This document shows positions 38,701 through 46,633 of a stretch of 64,000 nt of DNA, in pieces. The position numbers and the translations under genes are program-made. Source of the stretch: a virus; the IMG/VR virus record IMGVR_UViG_3300020392_000011, positions 1 to 64,000 of that record. The stretch is one strand, 5' to 3'. The notes under the pieces were generated by a model that was not told the origin of the DNA, ran no database searches, and worked only from the letters and a program-made list of their open reading frames with translations. The first letter of the stretch is position 1. Each line of letters begins with the position of its first letter.

Positions 38701-38776
38701 GGGGCTGTAGCTCAGTTGGGAGAGCATCTGCTTTGCACGCAGAGGGTCGTAAGTTCGAATCTTATCAGCTCCACCA
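38701..38776 (+). tRNA. tRNA-Ala: tRNA-Ala (anticodon TGC)
   Basis: Full cloverleaf: acceptor GGGGCTG pairs with CAGCTCC (one G-U), D arm GCTC/GAGC, anticodon stem TCTGC/GCAGA with loop TTTGCAC (anticodon TGC), T arm GTAAG-TTCGAAT-CTTAT, and encoded CCA at the 3' end. 76 bases. It begins at the base after the gp46 stop, so it is presumably processed from the gp46 message. No other tRNA gene was seen in the window. Confidence 0.95.
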
Positions 38777-38783
38777 GTCACGG

Positions 38784-38839
38784 AACATGCATGTTTTTTG
38801 CAGAAAACACTGTACAAATCAACTGAGACCTGGTACAAT
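38784..38839 (+). promoter_or_regulatory. Palindrome plus middle/early-class promoter
   Basis: AACATGCATGTT palindrome (38784-38795), 15-base gap containing TGCA, TGTACA (38811-38816), 17-base spacer ending ACCTGG, TACAAT (38834-38839). Same layout as at 41040 and 62377. Drives the CobT-like gene; the leader ends in AAAGGAGTGAA. Confidence 0.8.
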
Positions 38840-38868
38840 ACATATATAAATTAATAAAGGAGTGAATT

Positions 38869-41040
38869 ATTAATACACAAATAGCAAAATTACTAGCAAA
38901 AGAAAATGTAACAGTTAAAACTGGTAACTATTCTACTGCTTGGTTCGACATTAAAAACAGAGTTTTAGGTTTACCAGCTTGGAAAGATAAAGGTAAAGAC
39001 GTTACTGATCTACTTATTGGTCACGAAGTTGGCCACGCACTATACACACCATTTGAAGGTTGGCACGATAGCCCTGAAAAATTAGAAGGTTGTCCAAGGT
39101 CATACATTAATGTTGTAGAAGATGCTAGAATTGAAAAGAAAATTAGAAGAGACTATCCTGGTCTTATAGGTCCAATGTTAAGAGGCTACAAAGTTTTAGT
39201 AGCTGATAAGTTTTTCGGTAATGTCGATAATATTGATTGGGACCAAGTAAAATTAATAGATAAAATTAATCTAGAAGCTAAAATTGGTAATTTGGTAGAT
39301 GTACCATTTAATGACGAAGAAAAAGCTTTATTTCTAAAAACTATGCACACAGAAGAATTTTCAGAAGTTCTAGATGTAGTTAGAGAAATCCTTGCATACT
39401 CAAAAGATAAACAAGAAGACTTAATGAATCCACCAAAAATGCCAGACTTTGATGATACAGAAAATGATGATAATGAAGACCCAACATCTAATATGGGTCA
39501 CGATGATATGGAGGCAAAAGATGGTGAAGATGAACAACAGCAAAACTCAGGTAACCAATCCGGTGATGATAATGAAACTGAGGAAGATGAAGAGCAAACA
39601 ATTATTAGCACAAACCCAGAACACTCAGACGAAGATTTTTCCGTCACTGATAGAATTTTTAGAAATATGGAAAAAACTTTAATCCCTGAGTCGTCAGAGT
39701 TTCATTATGGTAATGAAATTAAAGGTTGGAAAAAACATGTAGTTGATCATGATACTCTTATGAAAAAAAGAGAAATTCATTTTAATAAGCAATTTAATAT
39801 GTATAGTCCAGAAAGTCATTGGGTCGAAGAAAATTTTGTAAACCAAATGCCTTTAAAGCATAATCAAGAAGTTGAGTTTATAGATTATATTAAAAGAGCT
39901 AAAAAGGCTATTCAACCTGCAGTAAAAGAATTTGAGCAGAAAAAAGCTGCACACAGATGGATGCATGCATCTACAGCTAAAACGGGTAGATTAGATGTTA
40001 ATAAATTACATAACTATAAATTAACTGAGGATATATTCCTTAAAACTACACGACTAGCAGATGATAAAAACCATGGAATGTTTATGTTAATAGATTATTC
40101 TGGGTCAATGTCTTATCAGTTAAGTCCAGTTTTAGAGCAAGTTATACACAGTATTTTATTCTGTAAAGCTGTAAATATTCCATTTGATGTATATTCATTT
40201 AGTACAAACTGTTGGGATGCTCAAAGAGAATTCTCTGATGGTGATATACAAATGGATGACTTATCTATGTGTCAATTAATACACAGTGGTCTTAAAAAGA
40301 AAGAATTAGAAAATGCTTTAAAATGGTTATATGCTAGAACAGACCATGCTAGAGGTTGTACTAATGATTGGATTAAATGCAAAGAAGAAGACTGGGGTTC
40401 AACACCTTTAAATCAAGCATTAATTATTTCACATAAACTAATTAAACAATTTAGAAATAAACATAACATAGAAAAAGTTACATTACTTTCTATTACTGAT
40501 GGAGACACCAACAGATTAAGAGTAGTAGACGATAGAAAAATAGAAAAAATAGATACAGCTCATTGGGATAGCCAAATTAAAATAAATCTTGATGGACAAA
40601 ATCTAGCTATATGGGGTGGAAGAAAAGGAACCAAAACTTTATACGAAAACTTAAGAAATAGATATGATGTAAATGTTATGGGATTCTTTGTAGCAGATTG
40701 CAATAGCCAATTCAGAAGAAAAATACATGATGCATACTGTGACCAAGTAGGAAGAGAAGTTTTTGAATGTGATTATGATTACGAAGAGTTTAGAAAAGCT
40801 AAGGTAAAAGAAAATACAAAAAACAGATGTATAGAATTTAAAGATACTTTAGGTTATAATAATTTCTTCCTGGTAAAAGGAACCAGCTTTAACATTGAAG
40901 ATGAAGAGCTAGATAACTTTATTGATACAGATGAAGAAGTTACCGACTCACAAATAAAATCAGCTTTTAGAAAAATGGCTAAAAACAAAAAGACAAATAA
41001 GAATTTAATGACAAAATTTGGAGAAGCAGTAGCATCATAA
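38869..41040 (+). CDS. CobT-like zinc metalloprotease/VWA protein, probable AUU start
   Basis: About 723 residues if started at ATT 38869. The frame has no ATG, GTG or TTG after its stop at 38863 until residues well inside; the first ATG at 39175 would remove the zinc-protease motif. ATT 38869 lies 6 bases after GGAG and gives (M)NTQIAKLLAKEN. Domains: gluzincin-like HEVGH (His52, Glu53, His56) with a downstream VVEDARIE; a highly acidic linker (~185-250); and a C-terminal VWA domain with MIDAS DYSGSMS (Asp409, Ser411, Ser413). Resembles CobT of the CobS/CobT chelatase-type pair; the AAA+ partner follows. Substrate unknown. Confidence 0.8.
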   Translation: MNTQIAKLLAKENVTVKTGNYSTAWFDIKNRVLGLPAWKDKGKDVTDLLIGHEVGHALYTPFEGWHDSPEKLEGCPRSYINVVEDARIEKKIRRDYPGLIGPMLRGYKVLVADKFFGNVDNIDWDQVKLIDKINLEAKIGNLVDVPFNDEEKALFLKTMHTEEFSEVLDVVREILAYSKDKQEDLMNPPKMPDFDDTENDDNEDPTSNMGHDDMEAKDGEDEQQQNSGNQSGDDNETEEDEEQTIISTNPEHSDEDFSVTDRIFRNMEKTLIPESSEFHYGNEIKGWKKHVVDHDTLMKKREIHFNKQFNMYSPESHWVEENFVNQMPLKHNQEVEFIDYIKRAKKAIQPAVKEFEQKKAAHRWMHASTAKTGRLDVNKLHNYKLTEDIFLKTTRLADDKNHGMFMLIDYSGSMSYQLSPVLEQVIHSILFCKAVNIPFDVYSFSTNCWDAQREFSDGDIQMDDLSMCQLIHSGLKKKELENALKWLYARTDHARGCTNDWIKCKEEDWGSTPLNQALIISHKLIKQFRNKHNIEKVTLLSITDGDTNRLRVVDDRKIEKIDTAHWDSQIKINLDGQNLAIWGGRKGTKTLYENLRNRYDVNVMGFFVADCNSQFRRKIHDAYCDQVGREVFECDYDYEEFRKAKVKENTKNRCIEFKDTLGYNNFFLVKGTSFNIEDEELDNFIDTDEEVTDSQIKSAFRKMAKNKKTNKNLMTKFGEAVAS

Positions 41041-41095
41041 ACATGCATGTTCCTGCAAATAAACACTGTACATTTGGTCTTAAACCTGGTACAAT
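41040..41095 (+). promoter_or_regulatory. Palindrome plus middle/early-class promoter
   Basis: AACATGCATGTT (41040-41051), 15-base gap with TGCA, TGTACA (41067-41072), 17-base spacer ending ACCTGG, TACAAT (41090-41095), then leader with AAAAGGAGTGAA. Near copy of the module at 38784. Drives the CobS-like gene separately from its partner. Confidence 0.8.
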
Positions 41096-41131
41096 ACAAC
41101 TATAAATTATTAAAAGGAGTGAATTTATATT

Positions 41132-42256
41132 ATGATAAACGTGAATACTAAGAACATTGTAGAAAAATTGGTGAGTAATAATCCCGATACATCTATATTC
41201 AGAAAGGCAACAATTGTCGATACTGCAAAATCTTTAGGTTTTGCTAAAAGAGATTGGATGCCATTATTAAAAACTAAAGGCGAGGTCAGAGGTCAATATG
41301 ACTTATCTGCTGTAATCTTACCTTTAAGGCAAGAATCCCATGCGAATAATACTACCCTAAGTATGCAATCAATTGTAAATAAGGAAAAATCCTTTGCTTC
41401 AGTTGATAAAACATTCGTACCTTGGGGCTCATTTAAAGATATTAGTAAAGTAATATCTTCAGAGATGTTTTATCCAATATACATATCTGGTCTATCAGGT
41501 AATGGTAAAACATTTATGGTTGAACAATCATGTGCTAAACTCAATAGAGAGTTTATTAGAGTACAAATAAATCCGGAGACAGACGAAGATGATTTACTCG
41601 GAGGTTTTAGACTTATTGATGGAGAAACTGTATTCGCTAAAGGCCCAGTTCTTAAAGCGATGGAAAACGGTGCAATTCTACTTCTCGATGAGATTGATAG
41701 AGCTACAAATAAAATTATGTGTCTGCAAGGCATATTGGAAGGTAAACCTGTACTTGTTAAGAAAACAGGTGAAACAATATCTCCAGCACCTGGCTTCAAT
41801 GTTATAGCAACAGCTAATACAAAAGGTAAAGGTTCAGACGATGGTAGATTTACTGCAGCTTCAATTATTGACGAAGCATTCCTAGAAAGATTTACTATAT
41901 CTATCGACCAAAAGTTTCCTTCTAAAAAGATTGAAACTAAAATAGTAGAAAAGCACATGGATAAATTTGGAACACAAGATCCAGAGTTTGCTGATAAACT
42001 AACAACATGGGCTGATATTATCAGAAAAACATTTGATGATGACGGAGTTGATGAAGTAATTTCAACTAGAAGATTATGTCACATTGTACAATCTTACGCT
42101 ATCTTTAAAAATAGATTAAAAGCAATAGATTTATGTATCACAAGATTTGATGATGATACTAAGGAAGCATTCCTAGACTTATACACTAAAGTAGATTCCG
42201 GAGTTCTAGTCCATGAAGAAGAAACAACTGTAACGGAGAATAATAATGAAGAATAA
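41132..42256 (+). CDS. CobS/MoxR-like AAA+ ATPase
   Basis: 374 residues. Walker A GLSGNGKT (Lys126), NPETDEDDLLGGFRL, Walker B AILLLDEIDRA, sensor VIATANTKGKG and arginine finger region EAFLERF: the CobS/MoxR branch of AAA+. Such ATPases act with a VWA protein, here the product of 38869, as a remodelling machine. Pairs of this kind are frequent in marine T4-like phages, and the target is not established. It overlaps the next gene by 11 bases. Confidence 0.9.
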   Translation: MINVNTKNIVEKLVSNNPDTSIFRKATIVDTAKSLGFAKRDWMPLLKTKGEVRGQYDLSAVILPLRQESHANNTTLSMQSIVNKEKSFASVDKTFVPWGSFKDISKVISSEMFYPIYISGLSGNGKTFMVEQSCAKLNREFIRVQINPETDEDDLLGGFRLIDGETVFAKGPVLKAMENGAILLLDEIDRATNKIMCLQGILEGKPVLVKKTGETISPAPGFNVIATANTKGKGSDDGRFTAASIIDEAFLERFTISIDQKFPSKKIETKIVEKHMDKFGTQDPEFADKLTTWADIIRKTFDDDGVDEVISTRRLCHIVQSYAIFKNRLKAIDLCITRFDDDTKEAFLDLYTKVDSGVLVHEEETTVTENNNEE

Positions 42257-42875
42257 TATTATTCATACCACAGATTGGATTACTGCTGAAGAAGTACCAA
42301 CAATGTCAATGCCATTATATAAAGATTTATTTACACAATATGGTAAGTATACAGGAACATCAGATCCCTATGGTAATAGCCTACATGGTTGTTACCAATG
42401 GGCTCACTCCAAAGACATAGAAGCTATTGGAGAGGACTTAATTCATAAAGATATTGGCTATATAGGCACAGCTAAAAGAGATATAGTCGGTAGAACAAGA
42501 GCAGTTATTTTACCAGCTGGAAGACATCCAGTTAAAATGGCAATATCAGCTGGCGATATCGCATTAGAAGATTTAAGAGTAAGATACTTAATTACATCTT
42601 CAGATCCAGATAGTGTCGAAGCTAAACACGGTTCTAAACTAGAGAAATATCTACACGAAAACATGGATAAAAAGTTTGGATATAGATACAAATGGTTAAA
42701 TGCACAACTAAGTAATGATAATAAACATAATTATGTGTTACAAAATTGGAGAGAACTAACGTTCGAGCAGGCAGAAAAGATTTTGCCAGAAGTAATAGCA
42801 ATAACAAAGCAACTCGGAGCCGAATATATTGATGCTAGAGTTGATGCAATAGTAAATGGAGACAATATTGAGTAA
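42246..42875 (+). CDS. Unknown protein with GIY-YIG-like pattern, 209 aa
   Basis: Starts within the end of the CobS-like gene (ACGGAGAATAATA upstream). The central segment HGCYQWAHSKDI, then IGYIGTAKRDIVGRT and PAGRHPVKM, resembles the GIY...YIG...R...H order of GIY-YIG nucleases, but the first motif is G-C-Y-Q and the later catalytic Glu is not obvious. Residue count and the charged helical C-terminus do not settle it. Could be a nuclease-derived protein without activity. Confidence 0.6.
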   Translation: MKNNIIHTTDWITAEEVPTMSMPLYKDLFTQYGKYTGTSDPYGNSLHGCYQWAHSKDIEAIGEDLIHKDIGYIGTAKRDIVGRTRAVILPAGRHPVKMAISAGDIALEDLRVRYLITSSDPDSVEAKHGSKLEKYLHENMDKKFGYRYKWLNAQLSNDNKHNYVLQNWRELTFEQAEKILPEVIAITKQLGAEYIDARVDAIVNGDNIE

Positions 42876-43158
42876 AATTAATTATAAGTTTAATGAAGGA
42901 GATCTTATTAAAGAACTCCATAATTATATTGATAGCACTTACGATAGTCATTATAGTCGTAATAAATTTCAATCTACTGAGTTTATTAATGACTGTGGCC
43001 ATGGTATGGGCTTCGCAATTGGTAATGTATTGAAATACGCACAAAGGTATGGACGTAAAGGTAACTCTGTAGATGCAAGAAAAGATCTACAGAAAGTTTT
43101 ACACTATGCTATAATTGCTCTTTCAATCCATGATAGTGAAAATAATCCTGTACAATAA
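42856..43158 (+). CDS. DUF3310-like small protein, 100 aa
   Basis: The segment GHGMGFAIGNVLKYAQRYGRKG followed by DARKDLQKVLHYAIIAL is the DUF3310 pattern, common in phages and of uncertain function (often noted as a nucleotide kinase-associated domain). Start is ambiguous: ATG 42856 has no ribosome site, while TTG 42868 in the same frame follows GGAGACAATA. The stop lies inside the promoter for gp45. Confidence 0.7.
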   Translation: METILSKINYKFNEGDLIKELHNYIDSTYDSHYSRNKFQSTEFINDCGHGMGFAIGNVLKYAQRYGRKGNSVDARKDLQKVLHYAIIALSIHDSENNPVQ

Positions 43159-43177
43159 CAGGCATATATGGTATAAT
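43149..43177 (+). promoter_or_regulatory. Middle/early-class promoter for gp45
   Basis: TGTACA 43149-43154, 17-base spacer ending TATGG, TATAAT 43172-43177, overlapping the end of the DUF3310-like gene. gp45 starts 26 bases downstream after AAAAGGAAATAAT. Confidence 0.85.
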
Positions 43178-43202
43178 ATATGATATTAAAAAAGGAAATA
43201 AT

Positions 43203-43874
43203 ATGCAATTAAGTAATGAAACGATAAATGTATTAAAGAACTTTGCAACGGTTAATCCAAACGTTGTGTTTAAGCCTGGTCAGAAACTAAAAACTATCTC
43301 GGAAGCCAAGACAATTTTAGCAAGTGCAGAAATTGTAGAGGACTTTCCAGTAGAGTTTGGTATCTATGACCTAAACGAATTTCTTTCAGTATATAATCTT
43401 ATTGAAAATCCAGTATTAAGCTTTGAAGACAAGTCACTTCTTATCTCTGGCTCAGGACAAAAAATAAGATATTACTTTTCTGAAACAGAAATTTTAACTC
43501 AACCTTCAAAAGATATTACAATGCCTGACTGTGAAGTTGGTATTAATATAACTGATGAGCAATTAAAATCTTTAAAACAAGCTAGTGCTGTGTTAGGTCA
43601 CAGTGATTTAGCAATTACCGGAACTAACGGTAATGTAGTTGCAAAAGTATTTGACGAAAAAGATTCGACCTCAAATACTTTTGAAATGGAACTTGACAGA
43701 GATAACGCATGTAAGGAAGACTTTAACTTTGTGGTAAATATGCCAAACTTAAAGTTATTACCTGGCGATTACTTTGTTAACATTTCTTCAAAGCTAATAT
43801 CTAATTGGACAAATAACGACTATCCAATAGATTATTTCATAGCTTTAGAGAAATCAAGCACTTTTGCTGTATAA
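43203..43874 (+). CDS. gp45: Sliding clamp gp45
   Basis: 223 residues, the usual length for T4 gp45. N-terminal LSNETINVLKNFATVNPNVV, FKPGQKLKTISEAKTILASA, FPVEFGIYDLNEFLSVYNL are clamp signatures. Trimeric processivity ring for gp43 and co-activator of late transcription. A late promoter begins inside its last codons. Confidence 0.95.
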   Translation: MQLSNETINVLKNFATVNPNVVFKPGQKLKTISEAKTILASAEIVEDFPVEFGIYDLNEFLSVYNLIENPVLSFEDKSLLISGSGQKIRYYFSETEILTQPSKDITMPDCEVGINITDEQLKSLKQASAVLGHSDLAITGTNGNVVAKVFDEKDSTSNTFEMELDRDNACKEDFNFVVNMPNLKLLPGDYFVNISSKLISNWTNNDYPIDYFIALEKSSTFAV

Positions 43875-43877
43875 ATA
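43870..43877 (+). promoter_or_regulatory. Late promoter TATAAATA after gp45
   Basis: Exact late box overlapping the gp45 stop. A perfect inverted repeat CTCATAA-A-TTATGAG lies about 25 bases downstream in the leader of the next gene. Confidence 0.7.
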
Positions 43878-43976
43878 ATATGGCAGAAAGTATTCTCATA
43901 AATTATGAGGATAACATGAAAGATGCTACATGGGGTAGGTCTTTCAAGATTAGTCTACTTTGCAAAGGAGAAGAAA

Positions 43977-44255
43977 ATGACTGAAGAAGTAAAAGGTATG
44001 GAGCAACCAGAAACTCCACAACTCGGTCTTAATGACATCGCGACTATGGTACAAATCATTGATTTAGTATCAAGACGTGGCGGATTTGAAGGTCCAGAGC
44101 TAGAAGCAGTTGGTGGCATGAGGTCACGAATTGTAACTTTTCTTCAAGCAGCACAAGACGCACAAGGTCAACAAGGGGAAGGACAACTTCCAGTTGACGG
44201 AGTAGCTGAAGTGGATGCAGAAGCAGAAGTTGATGTCGTCTTAGACGACGAATAA
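43977..44255 (+). CDS. Small acidic protein under late control, 92 aa
   Basis: Start at ATG 43977 after AAGGAGAAGAAA; an upstream in-frame ATG at 43923 would add 18 residues without a ribosome site. The product is acidic, with a helical core (LNDIATMVQIIDLVSRRGGF) and a Gln/Glu/Asp-rich tail. It has its own late promoter (43870) and its own terminator (44259), so it is a single-gene late unit inside the replication region. A virion or assembly role is inferred from expression class only. Confidence 0.75.
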   Translation: MTEEVKGMEQPETPQLGLNDIATMVQIIDLVSRRGGFEGPELEAVGGMRSRIVTFLQAAQDAQGQQGEGQLPVDGVAEVDAEAEVDVVLDDE

Positions 44256-44258
44256 TAC

Positions 44259-44285
44259 AAGGGGGAGCAATTCCCCCTTTATTTT
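44259..44285 (+). terminator. Rho-independent terminator
   Basis: AAGGGGGA pairs with TTCCCCCTT-type arm (44259-44266 with 44272-44279) around GCAAT and is followed by TTTATTTT. Confidence 0.88.
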
Positions 44286-44297
44286 ATAGGATATATT

Positions 44298-44558
44298 ATG
44301 GAACTAAATGAAAAACAACAATTATTAACAGCACTTAAGAATGGAACCGTTACGGTAACATTTCAAAAAATAGGCACAGGCGAAATCAGAGTTATGCCTT
44401 GTACCCTTAACCCAACAGTATTGAAAGCAGAAGGCGTAGATGTCACATTAGATATGAATGCTGACTCAGATAACTTTGCTGTATGGTCACTAGACAAAAC
44501 AGCATGGAGAAGTTTTGTATTAGATACTGTAAAAGGATGGGAGGTTCTAGGTGAATGA
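44298..44558 (+). CDS. DUF2693-like small beta-barrel protein, 86 aa
   Basis: LLTALKNGTVTVTFQKIGTG followed by EIRVMPCTLNPTVL is the DUF2693 pattern seen in T4-like phages. The C-terminus has FAVWSLDKTAWRSFVLDTV. Small SH3-like fold; possibly nucleic acid binding, not established. Its stop overlaps the GTG start of gp44. Start after TATAGGATATATT. Confidence 0.75.
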   Translation: MELNEKQQLLTALKNGTVTVTFQKIGTGEIRVMPCTLNPTVLKAEGVDVTLDMNADSDNFAVWSLDKTAWRSFVLDTVKGWEVLGE

Positions 44559-45486
44559 ATTTCTATGGGTTGAAAAATACCGACCAAAAACAATAGATGA
44601 CTGTGTATTACCTGCACATATAAAAACTACCTTTAAGCAAATTGTTAACGGAGGTGAATTACACAATATGCTTTTGACTGGCACAGCTGGTCTTGGTAAA
44701 ACGACAGTTGCTAAAGCTTTATGTAACGAATTAGATTTAGATTATTTACTTATAAATGGTTCAGAAGAGTCAGGTATCGATACACTCAGAAATAAGATTA
44801 AGCAATTCGCTTCGTCGGTCTCACTCCAAGGAGGCTACAAAGTAGTTATCCTCGACGAAGCGGATTACCTTAATCCACAATCTACTCAGCCAGCACTTCG
44901 TGGTTTTATCGAAGAGTTTAGCGGTAATTGTAGATTTATATTAACATGCAATTTTAAGAATAGAATTATTGAGCCATTGCATTCAAGATGCTCAGTAGTA
45001 GAATTCAACATTCCTAAAAAAGAATCAGAACGCTTATGCTCTGTTATGATGGCTCGTTTAATGCTTATATTAGATGACGAAGGAATTAAATACGAAACTA
45101 AAGTATTGGCTGAGCTTATAATGAAGTATATGCCAGACTGGCGTAGAGTAATAAACGAATTGCAAAGATATAGCACATCGGGTGTTATAGATTCTGGTAT
45201 ATTAGTTTCATTAAGCGATATATCAGTAAATGAATTAATGAGTTCTTTAAAAATAAAGGACTTTAAAAAGATGCGACAATGGGTTGCTGATAATATAGAC
45301 TCAGATCCTGCATCTTTATTTAGAAAATTATACGATAATATGAATGAGTATGTTGTGCCAGAAAGCATACCGCAAATGGTTCTTATACTTGCAGATTATC
45401 AGTACAAAAATAGCTTTGTTTCAGACCATGAGCTCAATTTAGTAGCTTGTTGTACTGAACTTATGGCAGGAGTTAAATTCAAATGA
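44551..45486 (+). CDS. gp44: Clamp loader large subunit gp44
   Basis: 311 residues. AAA+ clamp loader: LWVEKYRPKTIDDCVLP at the N-terminus, Walker A GTAGLGKTT (Lys50), Walker B VVILDEADYL and the SRC motif (LHSRCSVVEF). Start is GTG 44551 after GGGAGGTTCTAG; the nearby ATG 44555 is out of frame. Loads gp45 together with gp62. Confidence 0.95.
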   Translation: MNEFLWVEKYRPKTIDDCVLPAHIKTTFKQIVNGGELHNMLLTGTAGLGKTTVAKALCNELDLDYLLINGSEESGIDTLRNKIKQFASSVSLQGGYKVVILDEADYLNPQSTQPALRGFIEEFSGNCRFILTCNFKNRIIEPLHSRCSVVEFNIPKKESERLCSVMMARLMLILDDEGIKYETKVLAELIMKYMPDWRRVINELQRYSTSGVIDSGILVSLSDISVNELMSSLKIKDFKKMRQWVADNIDSDPASLFRKLYDNMNEYVVPESIPQMVLILADYQYKNSFVSDHELNLVACCTELMAGVKFK

Positions 45487-45653
45487 TAATAAAATCAAAT
45501 GACGAAATGTTAAAAAGAGAAATTGCAGAAATGCAAAAACAAGTACACGATTTACAAATGAGAGTGATGGAATTGCAAGACGAAAACATTGAACTCAAAA
45601 GGAAAGCTAAATTATTAGATGATTTAGTATATGATAGGTTAATGACAAAATGA
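45483..45653 (+). CDS. Small coiled-coil protein between gp44 and gp62, 56 aa
   Basis: ATGA overlap with the gp44 stop and ATGA overlap with gp62. Almost the entire peptide is one coiled coil (MLKREIAEMQKQVHDLQMRV). Inserted between the two clamp loader subunits, which are adjacent in T4, so it may bind the loader. Not recognised. Confidence 0.7.
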   Translation: MIIKSNDEMLKREIAEMQKQVHDLQMRVMELQDENIELKRKAKLLDDLVYDRLMTK

Positions 45654-46033
45654 ATCCATTTGACTTTTTAAAATCTATTAACACAACCAAAAAGAATATT
45701 ATGGTTGATGATATTATAGAAAAAGAGTATAATGCATTTATCATTAATAGAGGACTATCGTTTTTCCCAGATACTATTCTTTACGCTAACGAGATGAATC
45801 TAAACCATCATCTAGATAGTCGGCTTCAATATGATTTTCTTATAAATATAATTAAGAAAAAGAAAAGGTTTACAAAGTGGGTAAAGCCACAAGAGATAGC
45901 CAATCTTGAAATAGTAAAAGAATACTATGGATATAGCGATGAAAAAGCTAAATCCGTATTGTCATTACTTAATAATGAACAAATAGAAGAATTGAACAGA
46001 AGGATTTATAAAGGTGGAAAACGAAAGTATTGA
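45650..46033 (+). CDS. gp62: Clamp loader small subunit gp62
   Basis: 127 residues, shorter than T4 gp62 (about 187), as in other marine relatives. MNPFDFLKSINTTKKNIM, then YNAFIINRGLSFFPDTILYA with NHHLDSRLQYDFLINIIKKK is the gp62 pattern. Partner of gp44. Overlaps RegA by 20 bases. Confidence 0.9.
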   Translation: MNPFDFLKSINTTKKNIMVDDIIEKEYNAFIINRGLSFFPDTILYANEMNLNHHLDSRLQYDFLINIIKKKKRFTKWVKPQEIANLEIVKEYYGYSDEKAKSVLSLLNNEQIEELNRRIYKGGKRKY

Positions 46034-46451
46034 AGTAAAGAATTGGTCTCCAGCAGATATGTTGGAAGTATCATTAAACGAACCTGACGATTTTCTTAAA
46101 ATCAGAGAGACTCTAACACGTATCGGAGTCGCATCAAGAAAAGATCAGAAATTATACCAGTCATGTCACATATTGCACAAACAAGGAAGATATTTCATTG
46201 TGCATTTTAAAGAATTATTCTTATTAGATGGTAAGCCATCTAATCTTGTGGAAAATGACCTAGAAAGAAGGAACACAATTGCTACACTTCTTGCTGACTG
46301 GGGCTTAGTAAATATGGTAAACTCAGAGACTGCAAAAAGTCTAGCACCATTGAGGCAGATAAAGGTAATACCTTTTAAAGAAAAAGCCCATTGGGAACTG
46401 TGTCCTAAATACAACATAGGAAACAGTAATGCTAAAGAAGATAACACATAA
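46014..46451 (+). CDS. regA: RegA translational repressor
   Basis: RegA core LNEPDDFLKIRETLTRIGVA, QKLYQSCHILHKQGRYFIVH, NTIATLLADWGL. It represses translation of replication mRNAs at their start sites. Start is uncertain: GTG 46014 (after AAAGG, inside gp62) gives a 15-residue extension; ATG 46059 (MLEVSL, matching the usual MIEI start of RegA) has no clear ribosome site. Length 145 or 130 residues. Confidence 0.9.
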   Translation: MENESIEVKNWSPADMLEVSLNEPDDFLKIRETLTRIGVASRKDQKLYQSCHILHKQGRYFIVHFKELFLLDGKPSNLVENDLERRNTIATLLADWGLVNMVNSETAKSLAPLRQIKVIPFKEKAHWELCPKYNIGNSNAKEDNT

Positions 46452-46530
46452 AATATTTAACAAATTTCATAAGCTTATGAAATCTGGGCGAATACCAAAA
46501 GTTTGTAAAAAATTTGGTGTCGCAAAATAA
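46429..46530 (+). CDS. Possible very small basic protein, 33 aa
   Basis: ATG 46429 overlaps the 3' end of regA, with AGGAAACAGTA upstream at good spacing, and reads 33 codons. The product is strongly basic (MLKKITHKIFNKFHKLMKSG at the start, ending KFGVAK). It could bind nucleic acid, or it may be a chance frame. Confidence 0.4.
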   Translation: MLKKITHKIFNKFHKLMKSGRIPKVCKKFGVAK

Positions 46531-46563
46531 TACAGGTTTTTATTGACTTACAAATTAAACTTG

Positions 46564-46601
46564 TATAAATAATATTAGGATGTCGCATTGGGCGAGTCCT
46601 A
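46564..46601 (+). promoter_or_regulatory. Late promoter TATAAATA with 5' leader hairpin for hsp20
   Basis: TATAAATA at 46564-46571, followed by ATATTAG as at gp20. TAGGA (46576-46580) pairs with TCCTA (46597-46601), and TCGC (46583-46586) with GCGA (46592-46595). The hairpin ends 19 bases before the AGGAGGAAAG ribosome site. Confidence 0.7.
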
Positions 46602-46633
46602 TTAACCTTGCTAAATTATAGGAGGAAAGCAAA

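Noticed and set aside
42246-42875. Firm call as a GIY-YIG homing endonuclease
   Set aside because: Only the YIG and basic residues fit; the first motif is G-C-Y-Q, and the catalytic Glu is not visible, so it is left as a pattern-level remark.
43880-43984. Short frame after the late box downstream of gp45 (ATG 43880 or 43916, 34 or 22 codons)
   Set aside because: It overlaps the ribosome site and start of the 92-residue gene in another frame, and the first ATG is too close to the promoter. Could be a leader peptide, but nothing supports it.
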